Positions 1 to 5,167 of a stretch of DNA of 7,966 nucleotides are shown here, piece after piece; within the stretch, counting starts at the first letter, position 1; every line of letters begins with the position of its first letter. The notes below the pieces were generated by a model. That model had not been told where the DNA came from. It saw nothing but the letters and a program-made list of their open reading frames with translations, and ran no database searches. The DNA comes from JAFARZ01 sp035651595 (lineage in GTDB: Bacteria > Actinomycetota > Actinomycetes > Streptosporangiales > Streptosporangiaceae): assembly GCA_035651595.1 (NCBI GenBank), contig DASRFJ010000244.1, positions 1 through 7,966 of the forward strand, written 5' to 3'. The translations under genes and the position numbers were made by a program.

Positions 1-959
1 TCCTGGAGCCGGACCTGCAGAGCGTGCTCGCGGAGTTCGATGGCAAGGTCGGCGGCGAGGCCCGGGTCGTCGCCGAGGCCGGCCGCCTTCAGGCCGGTGG
101 CGAGCGCGTCGATGTCGAGCGTCCCGGCCGCCGCCGCGGCCGAAGGCCCAGGCCAATCCGGCGCCGCAGCCGAAGGTCCAGGCCAAGCCAGCACGGCGGC
201 GAGATCCGCCGGGGAGAGCATCTGCGGCCGCACCATGTTGACGAACACCCCGCCGGGCGCGATCGCGCCCCCGGTCAGCTCCCGCAGCTCGGCGAGGCCG
301 TCGAGGGTTTCCTGCACCGGCATCTCCTCCAGCGTCGTGACGAAGTGCACCGCGGTCTGCGGCGAGCGGATCACCTTCGCCACGGTGTCCGCGTGGGTCC
401 GGATCGGGCCTACCTTCGCCAAGTCGGAGACCTCGGTGCTGACGTTCAGGAACCGGCCGATGCGACCGGTGGGCGGGGCGTCCATGACCACCGCGTCGTA
501 GGTATGCGGGCTGTCCTTGGCGCCGGGCCGGGTCCGCCTGCGGGTCGCCTCGGTCGCCTTCCCGGTAACCAGCACGTCGGAGAGCCCGGGAGCGATCGTG
601 GTGGCGAAGTCCACGACGCCGAGCTTGGTCAGCGCCGTGCCTGCCCGTCGCAGGTTGTAGAACATCGCAAGGTAGTCGAGCAGCGCACCTTCGGGGTCGA
701 CGGCGAGCGCGTAGACATCCCCGCCCTCGCCACGTGTGCCGAGGCCGAGCGCGATTTTGCGTTCATCGTACGGCAGCGGCGGCGCGTCGAACAAGCGCGC
801 GATGCCCTGCCGCCCCTCGACCTCGATCAGCAGGACCTTGCGTCCGGCGCTGGCCAGCGCGAGTGCCATCGCGGCAGCCACCGTCGTCTTGCCGGTGCCG
901 CCCTTGCCGGTGACCACGTGCAGCCGCACGCCGTCCCAGTCGGTATCCCTGGAGATCAT
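1..959 (-). CDS. ArsA/Get3-family ATPase, Rv3679-like (3' end cut by window edge)
   Basis: A soluble P-loop ATPase of the ArsA/Get3/SIMIBI class. About 319 residues are visible from the ATG at 959 and the frame is still open at the left edge. Relatives are about 340 residues, so only a short C-terminal tail should be missing. Residues 18-26 are a deviant Walker A motif, GKGGTGKTT, with the signature lysine K19. LLIEVEGRQG follows the P-loop. D160-A-P-P-T-G is the switch II/Walker B-like motif, and TTIAPGLSDVLVTGK lies between them. The sequence tracks M. tuberculosis Rv3679, as I remember it, along its whole length. Mycobacteria have a second ATPase gene (Rv3680) next to this one, and it would lie beyond the left edge. 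The start is chosen because the fold begins ten residues later (VRLHVVTGKGG); the Shine-Dalgarno is weak (CAGAG). The substrate is unknown: the arsenite cysteines of true ArsA are not seen. A duplicated ten-residue alanine-rich segment is inserted in the C-terminal half. It is divergent from the SPFH gene. Confidence 0.93.
   Translation of the reverse strand, partial: MISRDTDWDGVRLHVVTGKGGTGKTTVAAAMALALASAGRKVLLIEVEGRQGIARLFDAPPLPYDERKIALGLGTRGEGGDVYALAVDPEGALLDYLAMFYNLRRAGTALTKLGVVDFATTIAPGLSDVLVTGKATEATRRRTRPGAKDSPHTYDAVVMDAPPTGRIGRFLNVSTEVSDLAKVGPIRTHADTVAKVIRSPQTAVHFVTTLEEMPVQETLDGLAELRELTGGAIAPGGVFVNMVRPQMLSPADLAAVLAWPGPSAAAPDWPGPSAAAAAGTLDIDALATGLKAAGLGDDPGLAADLAIELREHALQVRLQ
131..190 (-). 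repeat. 30-bp tandem duplication inside the ATPase gene
   Basis: Two adjacent 30-base units (131-160 and 161-190) match at 25 of 30 positions by eye. Read on the minus strand they encode two copies of a ten-residue unit, WPGPSAAA plus two variable residues. The duplication keeps the frame and lies in a region where related proteins carry a variable segment, so it probably forms a surface loop. Confidence 0.85.
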
Positions 960-966
960 CTCTGTA

Positions 967-1006
967 CTCTGCTTATTTGCTCGCTCACCTTCGGGCGCTT
1001 CGAGGC
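967..1006 (-). repeat. Dispersed intergenic repeat, copy A (upstream of the ATPase)
   Basis: Read on the minus strand, 1006-994 is GCCTCGAAGCGCC, then 7 bases, then GAGC, 3 bases, and CAAATAAGCAGAG (979-967). The same blocks occur in the same order and almost the same spacing at 2740-2780 on the plus strand (copy B): 11/13, 4/4 and 12/13 matches. A third block, GAGCGAGCCGAGGGC at 1081-1067 minus, resembles copy B 2726-2742. Copy A therefore looks like a copy B element interrupted by the 1007-1066 hairpin segment. Confidence 0.6.
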
Positions 1007-1070
1007 GGTGTCTTCCCTCCTCGCTCGTCGCTGGCGCTCCTCGCTCGTCAGTCCAGACACCGCCGCGCCC
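993..1070. repeat. Long inverted repeat with internal direct repeat in divergent promoter gap
   Basis: The arms GGCGGTGTCT (1004-1013) and AGACACCGCC (1055-1064) are perfect 10-base inverted repeats. GGGCGC (993-998) and GCGCCC (1065-1070) extend the stem after a five-base bulge on the left arm. The 41-base loop contains the 13-mer CTCCTCGCTCGTC twice (1017-1029 and 1037-1049), 20 bases apart. It lies between the divergent ATPase and SPFH starts, so it would be in the 5' leader of the ATPase if that promoter lies further right. The role is unknown. Confidence 0.75.
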
Positions 1071-1109
1071 TCGGCTCGCTCGCGGGCGTTAGTTTCCTGT
1101 AGTGGAGGC

Positions 1110-1115
1110 TATAAC
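1110..1115 (+). promoter_or_regulatory. Possible -10 element of the SPFH operon
   Basis: TATAAC in an otherwise GC-rich gap fits the actinobacterial TANNNT -10 preference reasonably well. It lies 43 bases before the SPFH start codon. No convincing -35 hexamer is present at 16-18 bases; GTTAGT at 1088-1093 is the nearest candidate. TACGCT at 1127-1132 is an alternative -10. Confidence 0.3.
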
Positions 1116-1144
1116 CGCGCGGAGACTACGCTGGGACACAGGAA

Positions 1145-1152
1145 GAGAGGTG
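1145..1152 (+). promoter_or_regulatory. Ribosome binding site that sets the SPFH start
   Basis: GAGAGGTG lies six bases before the ATG at 1159. An in-frame GTG at 1102 has no comparable site and would put 19 polar residues before the membrane anchor, so the ATG is preferred. Confidence 0.75.
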
Positions 1153-1158
1153 ATCTCG

Positions 1159-2097
1159 ATGGGTGCCGTTGTCGCCGTCATCGTGATCGTGGTCCTCGCG
1201 GCGATCATCGCGGCCGCGCGGTCGTTCAAGGTCGTGCAGCAGTACGAAAAAGGTATTATCTACCGATTTGGCCGGGTTATGCCCGAAATCCGCGGACCTG
1301 GGCTGACGATCATCAGGCCGATCGGCGATCGCATGCAGAAGGTCAACATGCAGATCGTCGCCATGGCCGTGCCGGCCCAGGAGGGCATCACCAGGGACAA
1401 CGTCTCGGTGCGGGTGGACGCCGTCGTCTACTTCCGCGTGGTGGACCCGATCAAGGCCACGGTGAACGTGCAGAACTACATGTTCGCCATCTCTCAGCAG
1501 GCGCAGACCTCGCTGCGGTCCATCATCGGTCAGTCCGAGATGGACCAGCTGCTCGCCGAGCGGGAAACCGTGAACCGGGAGCTGCGCCGCATCATCGACG
1601 AACCGACCGAGGGACCGTGGGGCGTCCGGGTCGAGCGGGTCGAGATCAAGGACGTGTCGCTGCCGGAGGGCATGAAGCGCTCGATGTCCCGGCAGGCCGA
1701 GGCCGAGCGGGAGCGCCGCGCGCGCATCATCACCGCTGACGGTGAGTACCAGGCCTCCAAGCGGCTGGCCGCCGCCGCCAACGTGATGGCCCGCGACCCG
1801 GCCGCGCTCCAGCTGCGGCTGCTCCAGACGGTGGTGGAGGTCGCCGCGGAGAAGAACAGTACGTTGGTCATGCCGGTCCCAGTCGAGCTGCTGCGGTTCT
1901 TCGACCGGATGGCGCCCGGTCAGGGCAAGCCGAACGAGGCCCCAGCGGACCTCGGCGACGCCGAGGTCGCCGAGGCCGAGGCGGCGGCGATCGGCAACGC
2001 GCACGTCCCGGAGCTCGACGAGTCGGCGATACCGGAGATTGGTACCGGGCTGCCTTCCGAGACTCCCGAGGCCGTCGAGGTGCCCAAGGAGGCGTAG
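1159..2097 (+). CDS. SPFH/band 7 (slipin/stomatin-like) membrane protein
   Basis: A 312-residue membrane-anchored SPFH protein of the stomatin/slipin type, expected to oligomerise into membrane-microdomain scaffolds. Residues 2-20 are a hydrophobic N-terminal anchor (VVAVIVIVVLAAIIAAA). The band 7 core runs from about residue 22 (FKVVQQYEKGIIYRFGRV) to about 200, including GPGLTIIRPIGDRM, DNVSVRVDAVVYFRV and the slipin-typical LRSIIGQSEMDQLLAER. An alanine/glutamate-rich helical stretch (RQAEAERERRARIITADGEYQ) follows, then a C-terminal acidic, probably disordered tail. It starts the plus-strand operon and the DUF4177 gene follows ten bases after its stop. Slipins are often paired with an NfeD-type protease partner gene, and none is visible here. 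The family assignment is firm. The role in this organism is not known. Confidence 0.93.
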   Translation: MGAVVAVIVIVVLAAIIAAARSFKVVQQYEKGIIYRFGRVMPEIRGPGLTIIRPIGDRMQKVNMQIVAMAVPAQEGITRDNVSVRVDAVVYFRVVDPIKATVNVQNYMFAISQQAQTSLRSIIGQSEMDQLLAERETVNRELRRIIDEPTEGPWGVRVERVEIKDVSLPEGMKRSMSRQAEAERERRARIITADGEYQASKRLAAAANVMARDPAALQLRLLQTVVEVAAEKNSTLVMPVPVELLRFFDRMAPGQGKPNEAPADLGDAEVAEAEAAAIGNAHVPELDESAIPEIGTGLPSETPEAVEVPKEA

Positions 2098-2107
2098 GGT
2101 TCGGTTC

Positions 2108-2263
2108 ATGCCGAAGTGGGAGTACGCGACCGTGCCGCTGCTCGTGCACGCGACCAAGCAGATCCTGGACAACTGGGGCGACGACGGATGGGAGCTCGTC
2201 ACCGTCATCCCCGGGCCGAATCCAGAGCAGCTCGTGGCCTATATGAAGCGGGAGAAGCAGTGA
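2108..2263 (+). CDS. DUF4177 mini-protein, Rv3678A-like
   Basis: A 51-residue protein beginning MPKWEYATVPLLVH and containing the family pattern WEY, then ILDNWGDDGWELV, then a C-terminal YMKREK. This is the DUF4177 fold seen in the small M. tuberculosis protein Rv3678A, which also lies directly before the RidA-like gene. AGGG at 2096-2099 is a modest ribosome site about eight bases before the ATG. The stop codon overlaps the RidA-like start as GTGA, so the two are probably translationally coupled. Its function is unknown. A longer reading with an upstream ATG at 2039 would overlap the SPFH gene and lacks family support. Confidence 0.88.
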   Translation: MPKWEYATVPLLVHATKQILDNWGDDGWELVTVIPGPNPEQLVAYMKREKQ

Positions 2264-2727
2264 CGTCGCCGGCCGAGCGGCTGGCTGGTCTCGGGCTGGA
2301 ACTGCCCTCGGTGGCGGCGCCGCAGGCCGCGTACGTGCCGGCCGTGGTGTCGCGCGGCTTCGTGTACGTGTCCGGCCAGCTGCCGTTCATCGACGGGAAG
2401 CTTCAGCTCACCGGGAAGGTCGGCGCGGAGGTCTCCGCCGACGAAGCCGCCGCGCTCGCCCGGATCTGCGCGCTCAACGGCCTGGCCGCGGCCGCCTCGG
2501 TGGCGGGCCCGGACGGCCTGGACGGCATCGCCAGGATCGTCAAGGTCGTCGGCTTCGTGGCCAGCGCCCCGGGCTTCACCAGCCAGCCCGTGGTGATCAA
2601 CGGTGCCAGCGAGCTGCTCATCGAGGTGTTCGGCGAATCCGGGCGGCACGCACGGAGCGCGGTCGGCATGGCCGAGCTTCCGCTGAACACACCAGTGGAA
2701 GTCGAGCTCATCGCTGAGCTGAGGTGA
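2260..2727 (+). CDS. RidA family (YjgF/YER057c/UK114) protein, Rv3678c-like
   Basis: A 155-residue RidA-family protein. RidA enzymes are trimeric and hydrolyse reactive enamine/imine intermediates released by PLP enzymes such as threonine dehydratase. The start is the GTG overlapping the preceding stop (GTGA), with GGGAG at 2250-2254 five bases upstream. Visible landmarks are VYVSGQLPF (residues 35-43), then a long helix, IVKVVGFVAS (93-102), and the C-terminal HARSAVGMAELP. R132 aligns with the catalytic arginine of Escherichia coli RidA (Arg105) and E149 with Glu120, so the deaminase site appears intact. The protein is longer than E. coli RidA (128 residues), which fits the Rv3678c-type subfamily; that subfamily's substrate is not established. 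A predicted hairpin begins at its stop codon. Confidence 0.93.
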   Translation: MTSPAERLAGLGLELPSVAAPQAAYVPAVVSRGFVYVSGQLPFIDGKLQLTGKVGAEVSADEAAALARICALNGLAAAASVAGPDGLDGIARIVKVVGFVASAPGFTSQPVVINGASELLIEVFGESGRHARSAVGMAELPLNTPVEVELIAELR

Positions 2728-2768
2728 GCGAAGCCGAGAGCCTCAAGGCGCCTCTCGTGCGAGCTCAC
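2724..2768 (+). repeat. Symmetric hairpin between ridA-like and NUDIX genes
   Basis: GTGAGC (2724-2729) pairs with GCTCAC (2763-2768), and CGAGAG (2735-2740) pairs with CTCTCG (2752-2757). The two stems are separated by five-base internal loops on each side and closed by an 11-base loop. It starts on the RidA stop codon and ends two bases before the NUDIX ATG, so it occupies the whole intercistronic space. There is no U tract, so it is not a classic intrinsic terminator. It could slow translation, protect mRNA ends, or simply be part of the dispersed repeat. Confidence 0.65.
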
Positions 2769-2780
2769 AAATGAGCAGAG
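2726..2780 (+). repeat. Dispersed intergenic repeat, copy B (contains the NUDIX start codon)
   Basis: GAGCGAAGCCGAGAGCC (2726-2742), GCCTCAAGGCGCC (2740-2752), GAGC (2761-2764) and CAAATGAGCAGAG (2768-2780) match blocks of copy A at 967-1081 on the opposite strand. Copy B is compact and copy A is interrupted. The ATG of the NUDIX gene lies inside the last block. The matching position of copy A reads ATA. Confidence 0.6.
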
Positions 2781-3616
2781 CCCGGGTAGCTGTCCCGCGG
2801 TTTCTCGGGGCGCTTGCGGCTGAGATAGCGTCGGGTCGCCGCTCGGTCGCCGAGCCGCGCGACGCCGCGACGGTGGTGCTGCTGCGGCCCGCTCCGGCGG
2901 GCGCGGGCATCGAGGTGCTGCTGCTGTGCCGGGGGCGGACGATGGACTTCGCGCCGGGCGCTCATGTCTTCCCCGGTGGGTCGGTCGATCCTCGCGATGG
3001 TGAGCTGGCTGGGTTTCCAGGTGAAGCCGAACTCAGCGAGGTTCTTGGCTTGCCGCTGTCTCGGTGCCGCGCGGTCGTAGCCGCCGCGGTCCGGGAGACC
3101 TTCGAGGAATGCGGGGTGCTGCTCGCCGGGTCCGACGGGCAGCCCGGTCCGCCCGATCTGGCGGATCGCGCCGCCCTGCTGGCCGGCACCGACTCCCTGG
3201 CGGACGTGCTAGGCCGGCGCGGCCTCACGGTGCGCGGCGACGCGCTGATCCCATGGGGACGCTGGATTACGCCCGAAGTCAGTGACCGTCGTTACGACAC
3301 CTGGTTCTTCGCCGCCGCCATGCCCGAGGGACAGGTCGCCGACGCCGGCCTGGGCACGGCGGGTGCCGGCGGCGCAGAGGCGGACTCCGCGCAGTGGCTG
3401 CCGCCGGGCAAGGCGCTGGAGGAGGCCCGGACCGGCGCGATGACGCTGCTGCCGCCCACGGCGGTGACGCTCGCCGAGCTGAGTTCGTTCGCGAGCGTGG
3501 CGGAGGTGCTCGGGCAGCGCAGGACAATCGAGCCGCGGATGCCTACGGTGCTGGTAGACGACGGCGACGAACAGGTGTGGCTAGTGATGCCGGAGGACGT
3601 GGAGTACCCGCTGTGA
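2771..3616 (+). CDS. NUDIX hydrolase, NUDT19-like with insertion in the Nudix box
   Basis: A 281-residue NUDIX hydrolase. These enzymes cleave nucleoside diphosphates linked to another moiety; NUDT19 relatives hydrolyse CoA or acyl-CoA to phosphopantetheine-type products and 3',5'-ADP. Residues 32-56 form the first strands (AATVVLLRPAP to EVLLLCRGR). FPGG at 67-70 begins the Nudix box and RETFEECGV at 108-116 ends it. The distance from G70 to R108 is 38 residues rather than the canonical 14, an insertion of about 24 residues that is characteristic of the NUDT19-like group. RYDTWFFAAAMPEGQ follows. The ATG at 2771 is the only usable start after an upstream in-frame stop at 2720; it lacks a clear Shine-Dalgarno and lies in a repeat. 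The stop overlaps the MBL start (GTGA). The exact substrate is unknown. Confidence 0.9.
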   Translation: MSRARVAVPRFLGALAAEIASGRRSVAEPRDAATVVLLRPAPAGAGIEVLLLCRGRTMDFAPGAHVFPGGSVDPRDGELAGFPGEAELSEVLGLPLSRCRAVVAAAVRETFEECGVLLAGSDGQPGPPDLADRAALLAGTDSLADVLGRRGLTVRGDALIPWGRWITPEVSDRRYDTWFFAAAMPEGQVADAGLGTAGAGGAEADSAQWLPPGKALEEARTGAMTLLPPTAVTLAELSSFASVAEVLGQRRTIEPRMPTVLVDDGDEQVWLVMPEDVEYPL

Positions 3617-5031
3617 CGATCGACGGCTGGCACACCGAATGTTCGTTTTGCGTGCTGGCGCCAAACCCGTCGCCGATGACGCTGGACGGGACCAACACGT
3701 GGATCGTCGGGGAACCGTCCAGCACAGCCGTAATCGTCGTCGATCCTGGACCGCTGCACGAGCAGCACCTGCGGCGGGTCCTCGATCTGGTGGGCGACCG
3801 GCGGGTCGAGCTGGTCCTGCTGACGCACGGCCATCCGGACCACTCCGCGGGTGCCCGGCGGTTCGCCGAACTCTCCGGCGCGCCGGTGCGGGCGGCGGAT
3901 CCGGCGCACCGGCTGGGTTCGGAGGGCCTCGCCGATGGCGACGTCATCACCGTTGGCGGCTGCGAGCTGCGGGCCGTGGCGACGCCTGGGCATTCGGCGG
4001 ACTCGGTGAGCTTGCTGGTGTCGGCCGACCGGGCGCTGCTCACCGGCGACACGGTGCTCGGCCGCGGCACGACCGTCATCGCGAAGGACGGCAACCTCGG
4101 CGACTACCTGCGGACGCTCGACCAGCTGCGCGACCTGGTCGGCTCGCTGCGCGTCGGTATGCTGCTGCCTGGGCACGGGCCGGTGCTCCAGGACCCGGGC
4201 GGGACGCTGGACTACTACATCGCGCACCGGGCGGAACGGCTGGATCAGGTGCGCGGCGCGCTCGCCGCGGGCGCGAGAACGCCGGCCGAGATCGTCGCGC
4301 TGATCTATACCGACGTCGACCCTTCGGTGTGGCCGGCCGCGGAGTGGTCGGTCCGGGCCCAGCTCGCCTATCTGGCGGGTGAGTTAGCGGGCGCGTTTGC
4401 GGAGGCGCTCGGCGTCCAGGATGAGGACGGAACGAGCGGAGATCTGCAGCCAGCCCCGCGCGGCGAAGTCGGCGAGCGCCTTGTTGACCGTCTCCCTGGA
4501 CGCGCCGACGAGCTGGGCCAGCTCCTCCTGGGTGAGGTCGTGGTGCACATGCAGGCCGTCGGGCTCCTGCTCACCGAAGCGCTCGGCGAGATCGAGCAGG
4601 TTCTTCGCCACCCGGCCAGGCACGTCGGTGAAGACCAGGTCGGCCGTCACGTCGTTGGCGCGGCGCAGCCGCCGGGCCAGGGCCTGGAGCATGTGCATGG
4701 AGACTTCGGGGCGGTCCATCAACCACGGGCGCAGGGCGTCGTGGGCGAGTGCGGCGAGGGTGGATTCGGTGATGGCGCTCGCGCTGGACGTGCGCGGCCG
4801 AGGATCGAACAGGGACAGTTCGCCGAACATCTCGCCCGGCCCGAGCACGCTCAGCAGGTTTTCCCTGCCGTCGGCGGCGGCCCGGGTGAGCTTGATCTTG
4901 CCGTCGAGCACGACGTACAGGCGATCGCCGTCCTGCCCCTCAAAAAAGAGGTGCTCGCCCCGCGTCAGATGGACCTCCGTCATCTGTCGCCGGAGCCCGC
5001 GCGCGTTCTCCTCGTCGAGGCCTTCGAATAG
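3613..5031 (+). CDS. MBL-fold metallohydrolase (Rv3677c/LACTB2-like) whose frame runs on antisense to crp
   Basis: A metallo-beta-lactamase-fold hydrolase. The GTG start overlaps the NUDIX stop, with GGAG at 3601-3604 eight bases upstream. Residues 1-256 are the conserved protein: MTLDGTNTW (22-30), DPGP (44-47), the zinc motif H72-x-H74-x-D76-H77, H127, D146 and H188, then the C-terminal DNA/RNA-end-processing-like helices ending AEWSVRAQLAYL. All metal ligands are present. Human LACTB2 is an RNA endonuclease; the bacterial substrate is unknown. Rv3677c ends at this point (264 residues), but here the frame continues for 216 more codons to a TAG at 5029-5031, wholly antisense to crp. Out-of-frame stops (TGA 4380-4382, TAG 4385-4387) lie exactly where the family ends. 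Either the native stop was lost, or a one-base sequence error hides it. The core is certain; the extension as real protein is doubtful. Confidence 0.85.
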   Translation: MTIDGWHTECSFCVLAPNPSPMTLDGTNTWIVGEPSSTAVIVVDPGPLHEQHLRRVLDLVGDRRVELVLLTHGHPDHSAGARRFAELSGAPVRAADPAHRLGSEGLADGDVITVGGCELRAVATPGHSADSVSLLVSADRALLTGDTVLGRGTTVIAKDGNLGDYLRTLDQLRDLVGSLRVGMLLPGHGPVLQDPGGTLDYYIAHRAERLDQVRGALAAGARTPAEIVALIYTDVDPSVWPAAEWSVRAQLAYLAGELAGAFAEALGVQDEDGTSGDLQPAPRGEVGERLVDRLPGRADELGQLLLGEVVVHMQAVGLLLTEALGEIEQVLRHPARHVGEDQVGRHVVGAAQPPGQGLEHVHGDFGAVHQPRAQGVVGECGEGGFGDGARAGRARPRIEQGQFAEHLARPEHAQQVFPAVGGGPGELDLAVEHDVQAIAVLPLKKEVLAPRQMDLRHLSPEPARVLLVEAFE

Positions 5032-5067
5032 CGGTGCCCGCCTGAGCACCCGTTCGGCGTCCTCCAC
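4384..5067 (-). CDS. crp: CRP/FNR-family cyclic-AMP receptor transcription factor
   Basis: A 227-residue CRP-family regulator, orthologous by sequence and gene order to M. tuberculosis Crp (Rv3676, 224 residues). The cyclic-nucleotide domain covers about residues 5-125, with the phosphate-binding cassette FGELSLFDPRPRTSSA at 81-96 including E83 and R92. The dimer helix is about 126-145. The winged helix contains TQEELAQLVGASRETVNKAL (179-198), whose recognition residues R191 and E192 match E. coli R180 and E181, predicting TGTGA/TCACA recognition. The GTG at 5067 is preferred to an ATG at 5100, which lacks a ribosome site and adds 11 residues not in orthologues. A near-consensus CRP operator lies upstream, suggesting autoregulation. 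The position equivalent to E. coli Thr127 appears to be Ala137. The TAA stop is read as a Leu codon by the antisense MBL frame. In mycobacteria Crp controls starvation and resuscitation genes. Confidence 0.95.
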   Translation of the reverse strand: MEDAERVLRRAPLFEGLDEENARGLRRQMTEVHLTRGEHLFFEGQDGDRLYVVLDGKIKLTRAAADGRENLLSVLGPGEMFGELSLFDPRPRTSSASAITESTLAALAHDALRPWLMDRPEVSMHMLQALARRLRRANDVTADLVFTDVPGRVAKNLLDLAERFGEQEPDGLHVHHDLTQEELAQLVGASRETVNKALADFAARGWLQISARSVLILDAERLRKRAR

Positions 5068-5071
5068 CGAT

Positions 5072-5077
5072 CCTCCT
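5072..5077 (-). promoter_or_regulatory. Ribosome binding site that sets the crp start
   Basis: On the minus strand, AGGAGG (5077-5072) precedes the GTG at 5067-5065 by four bases. The spacing is short but the match is perfect, and the resulting protein length fits Crp orthologues. The ATG at 5100 has no such site. Confidence 0.7.
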
Positions 5078-5094
5078 GGTCCTGTCGTGCCTGG

Positions 5095-5110
5095 CCACAT
5101 CTAAGTGTGG
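5095..5110. promoter_or_regulatory. Dyad CCACA-N6-TGTGG near the crp start
   Basis: A five-base inverted repeat with a six-base spacer, the same geometry as a CRP site but with half-sites in the opposite order, so not a CRP consensus. It overlaps the rejected ATG at 5100 and abuts the palindrome at 5109-5120. A possible operator or minor hairpin; nothing else supports it. Confidence 0.35.
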
Positions 5111-5120
5111 ATCATGATCC
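5109..5120. promoter_or_regulatory. Perfect 12-bp palindrome GGATCATGATCC
   Basis: A perfect palindrome in the crp/nlpC divergent gap, ten bases from the CRP operator. It is relatively AT-rich compared with its surroundings. It could be a second operator; no family-specific consensus is recognised. Confidence 0.45.
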
Positions 5121-5129
5121 GGCCAAAGA

Positions 5130-5145
5130 TGTGCCTGGGATCACA
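5130..5145. promoter_or_regulatory. CRP operator in the crp/nlpC divergent promoter region
   Basis: On the minus strand the site reads TGTGATCCCAGGCACA, matching TGTGA-N6-TCACA at nine of ten defined positions. Its centre is 71 bases upstream of the crp GTG and 73 bases upstream of the nlpC ATG. The adjacent CRP protein keeps the arginine and glutamate that read this sequence. Autoregulation of crp is the simplest inference, and shared control of the cell-wall hydrolase is possible. Confidence 0.75.
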
Positions 5146-5167
5146 TTAAGCGCTCCGCGGGCCGGCG

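Noticed and set aside
24..1739. A long plus-strand open frame of 571 codons across the left end
   Set aside because: It is antisense to the ATPase and then overlaps the SPFH gene out of frame. Its Arg/Gly-rich translation has no family resemblance and no ribosome site.
1126..2208. A 360-codon minus-strand frame opposite the SPFH gene
   Set aside because: His/Asp/Arg-rich shadow translation typical of high-GC antisense frames; the plus-strand frame is clearly a conserved protein.
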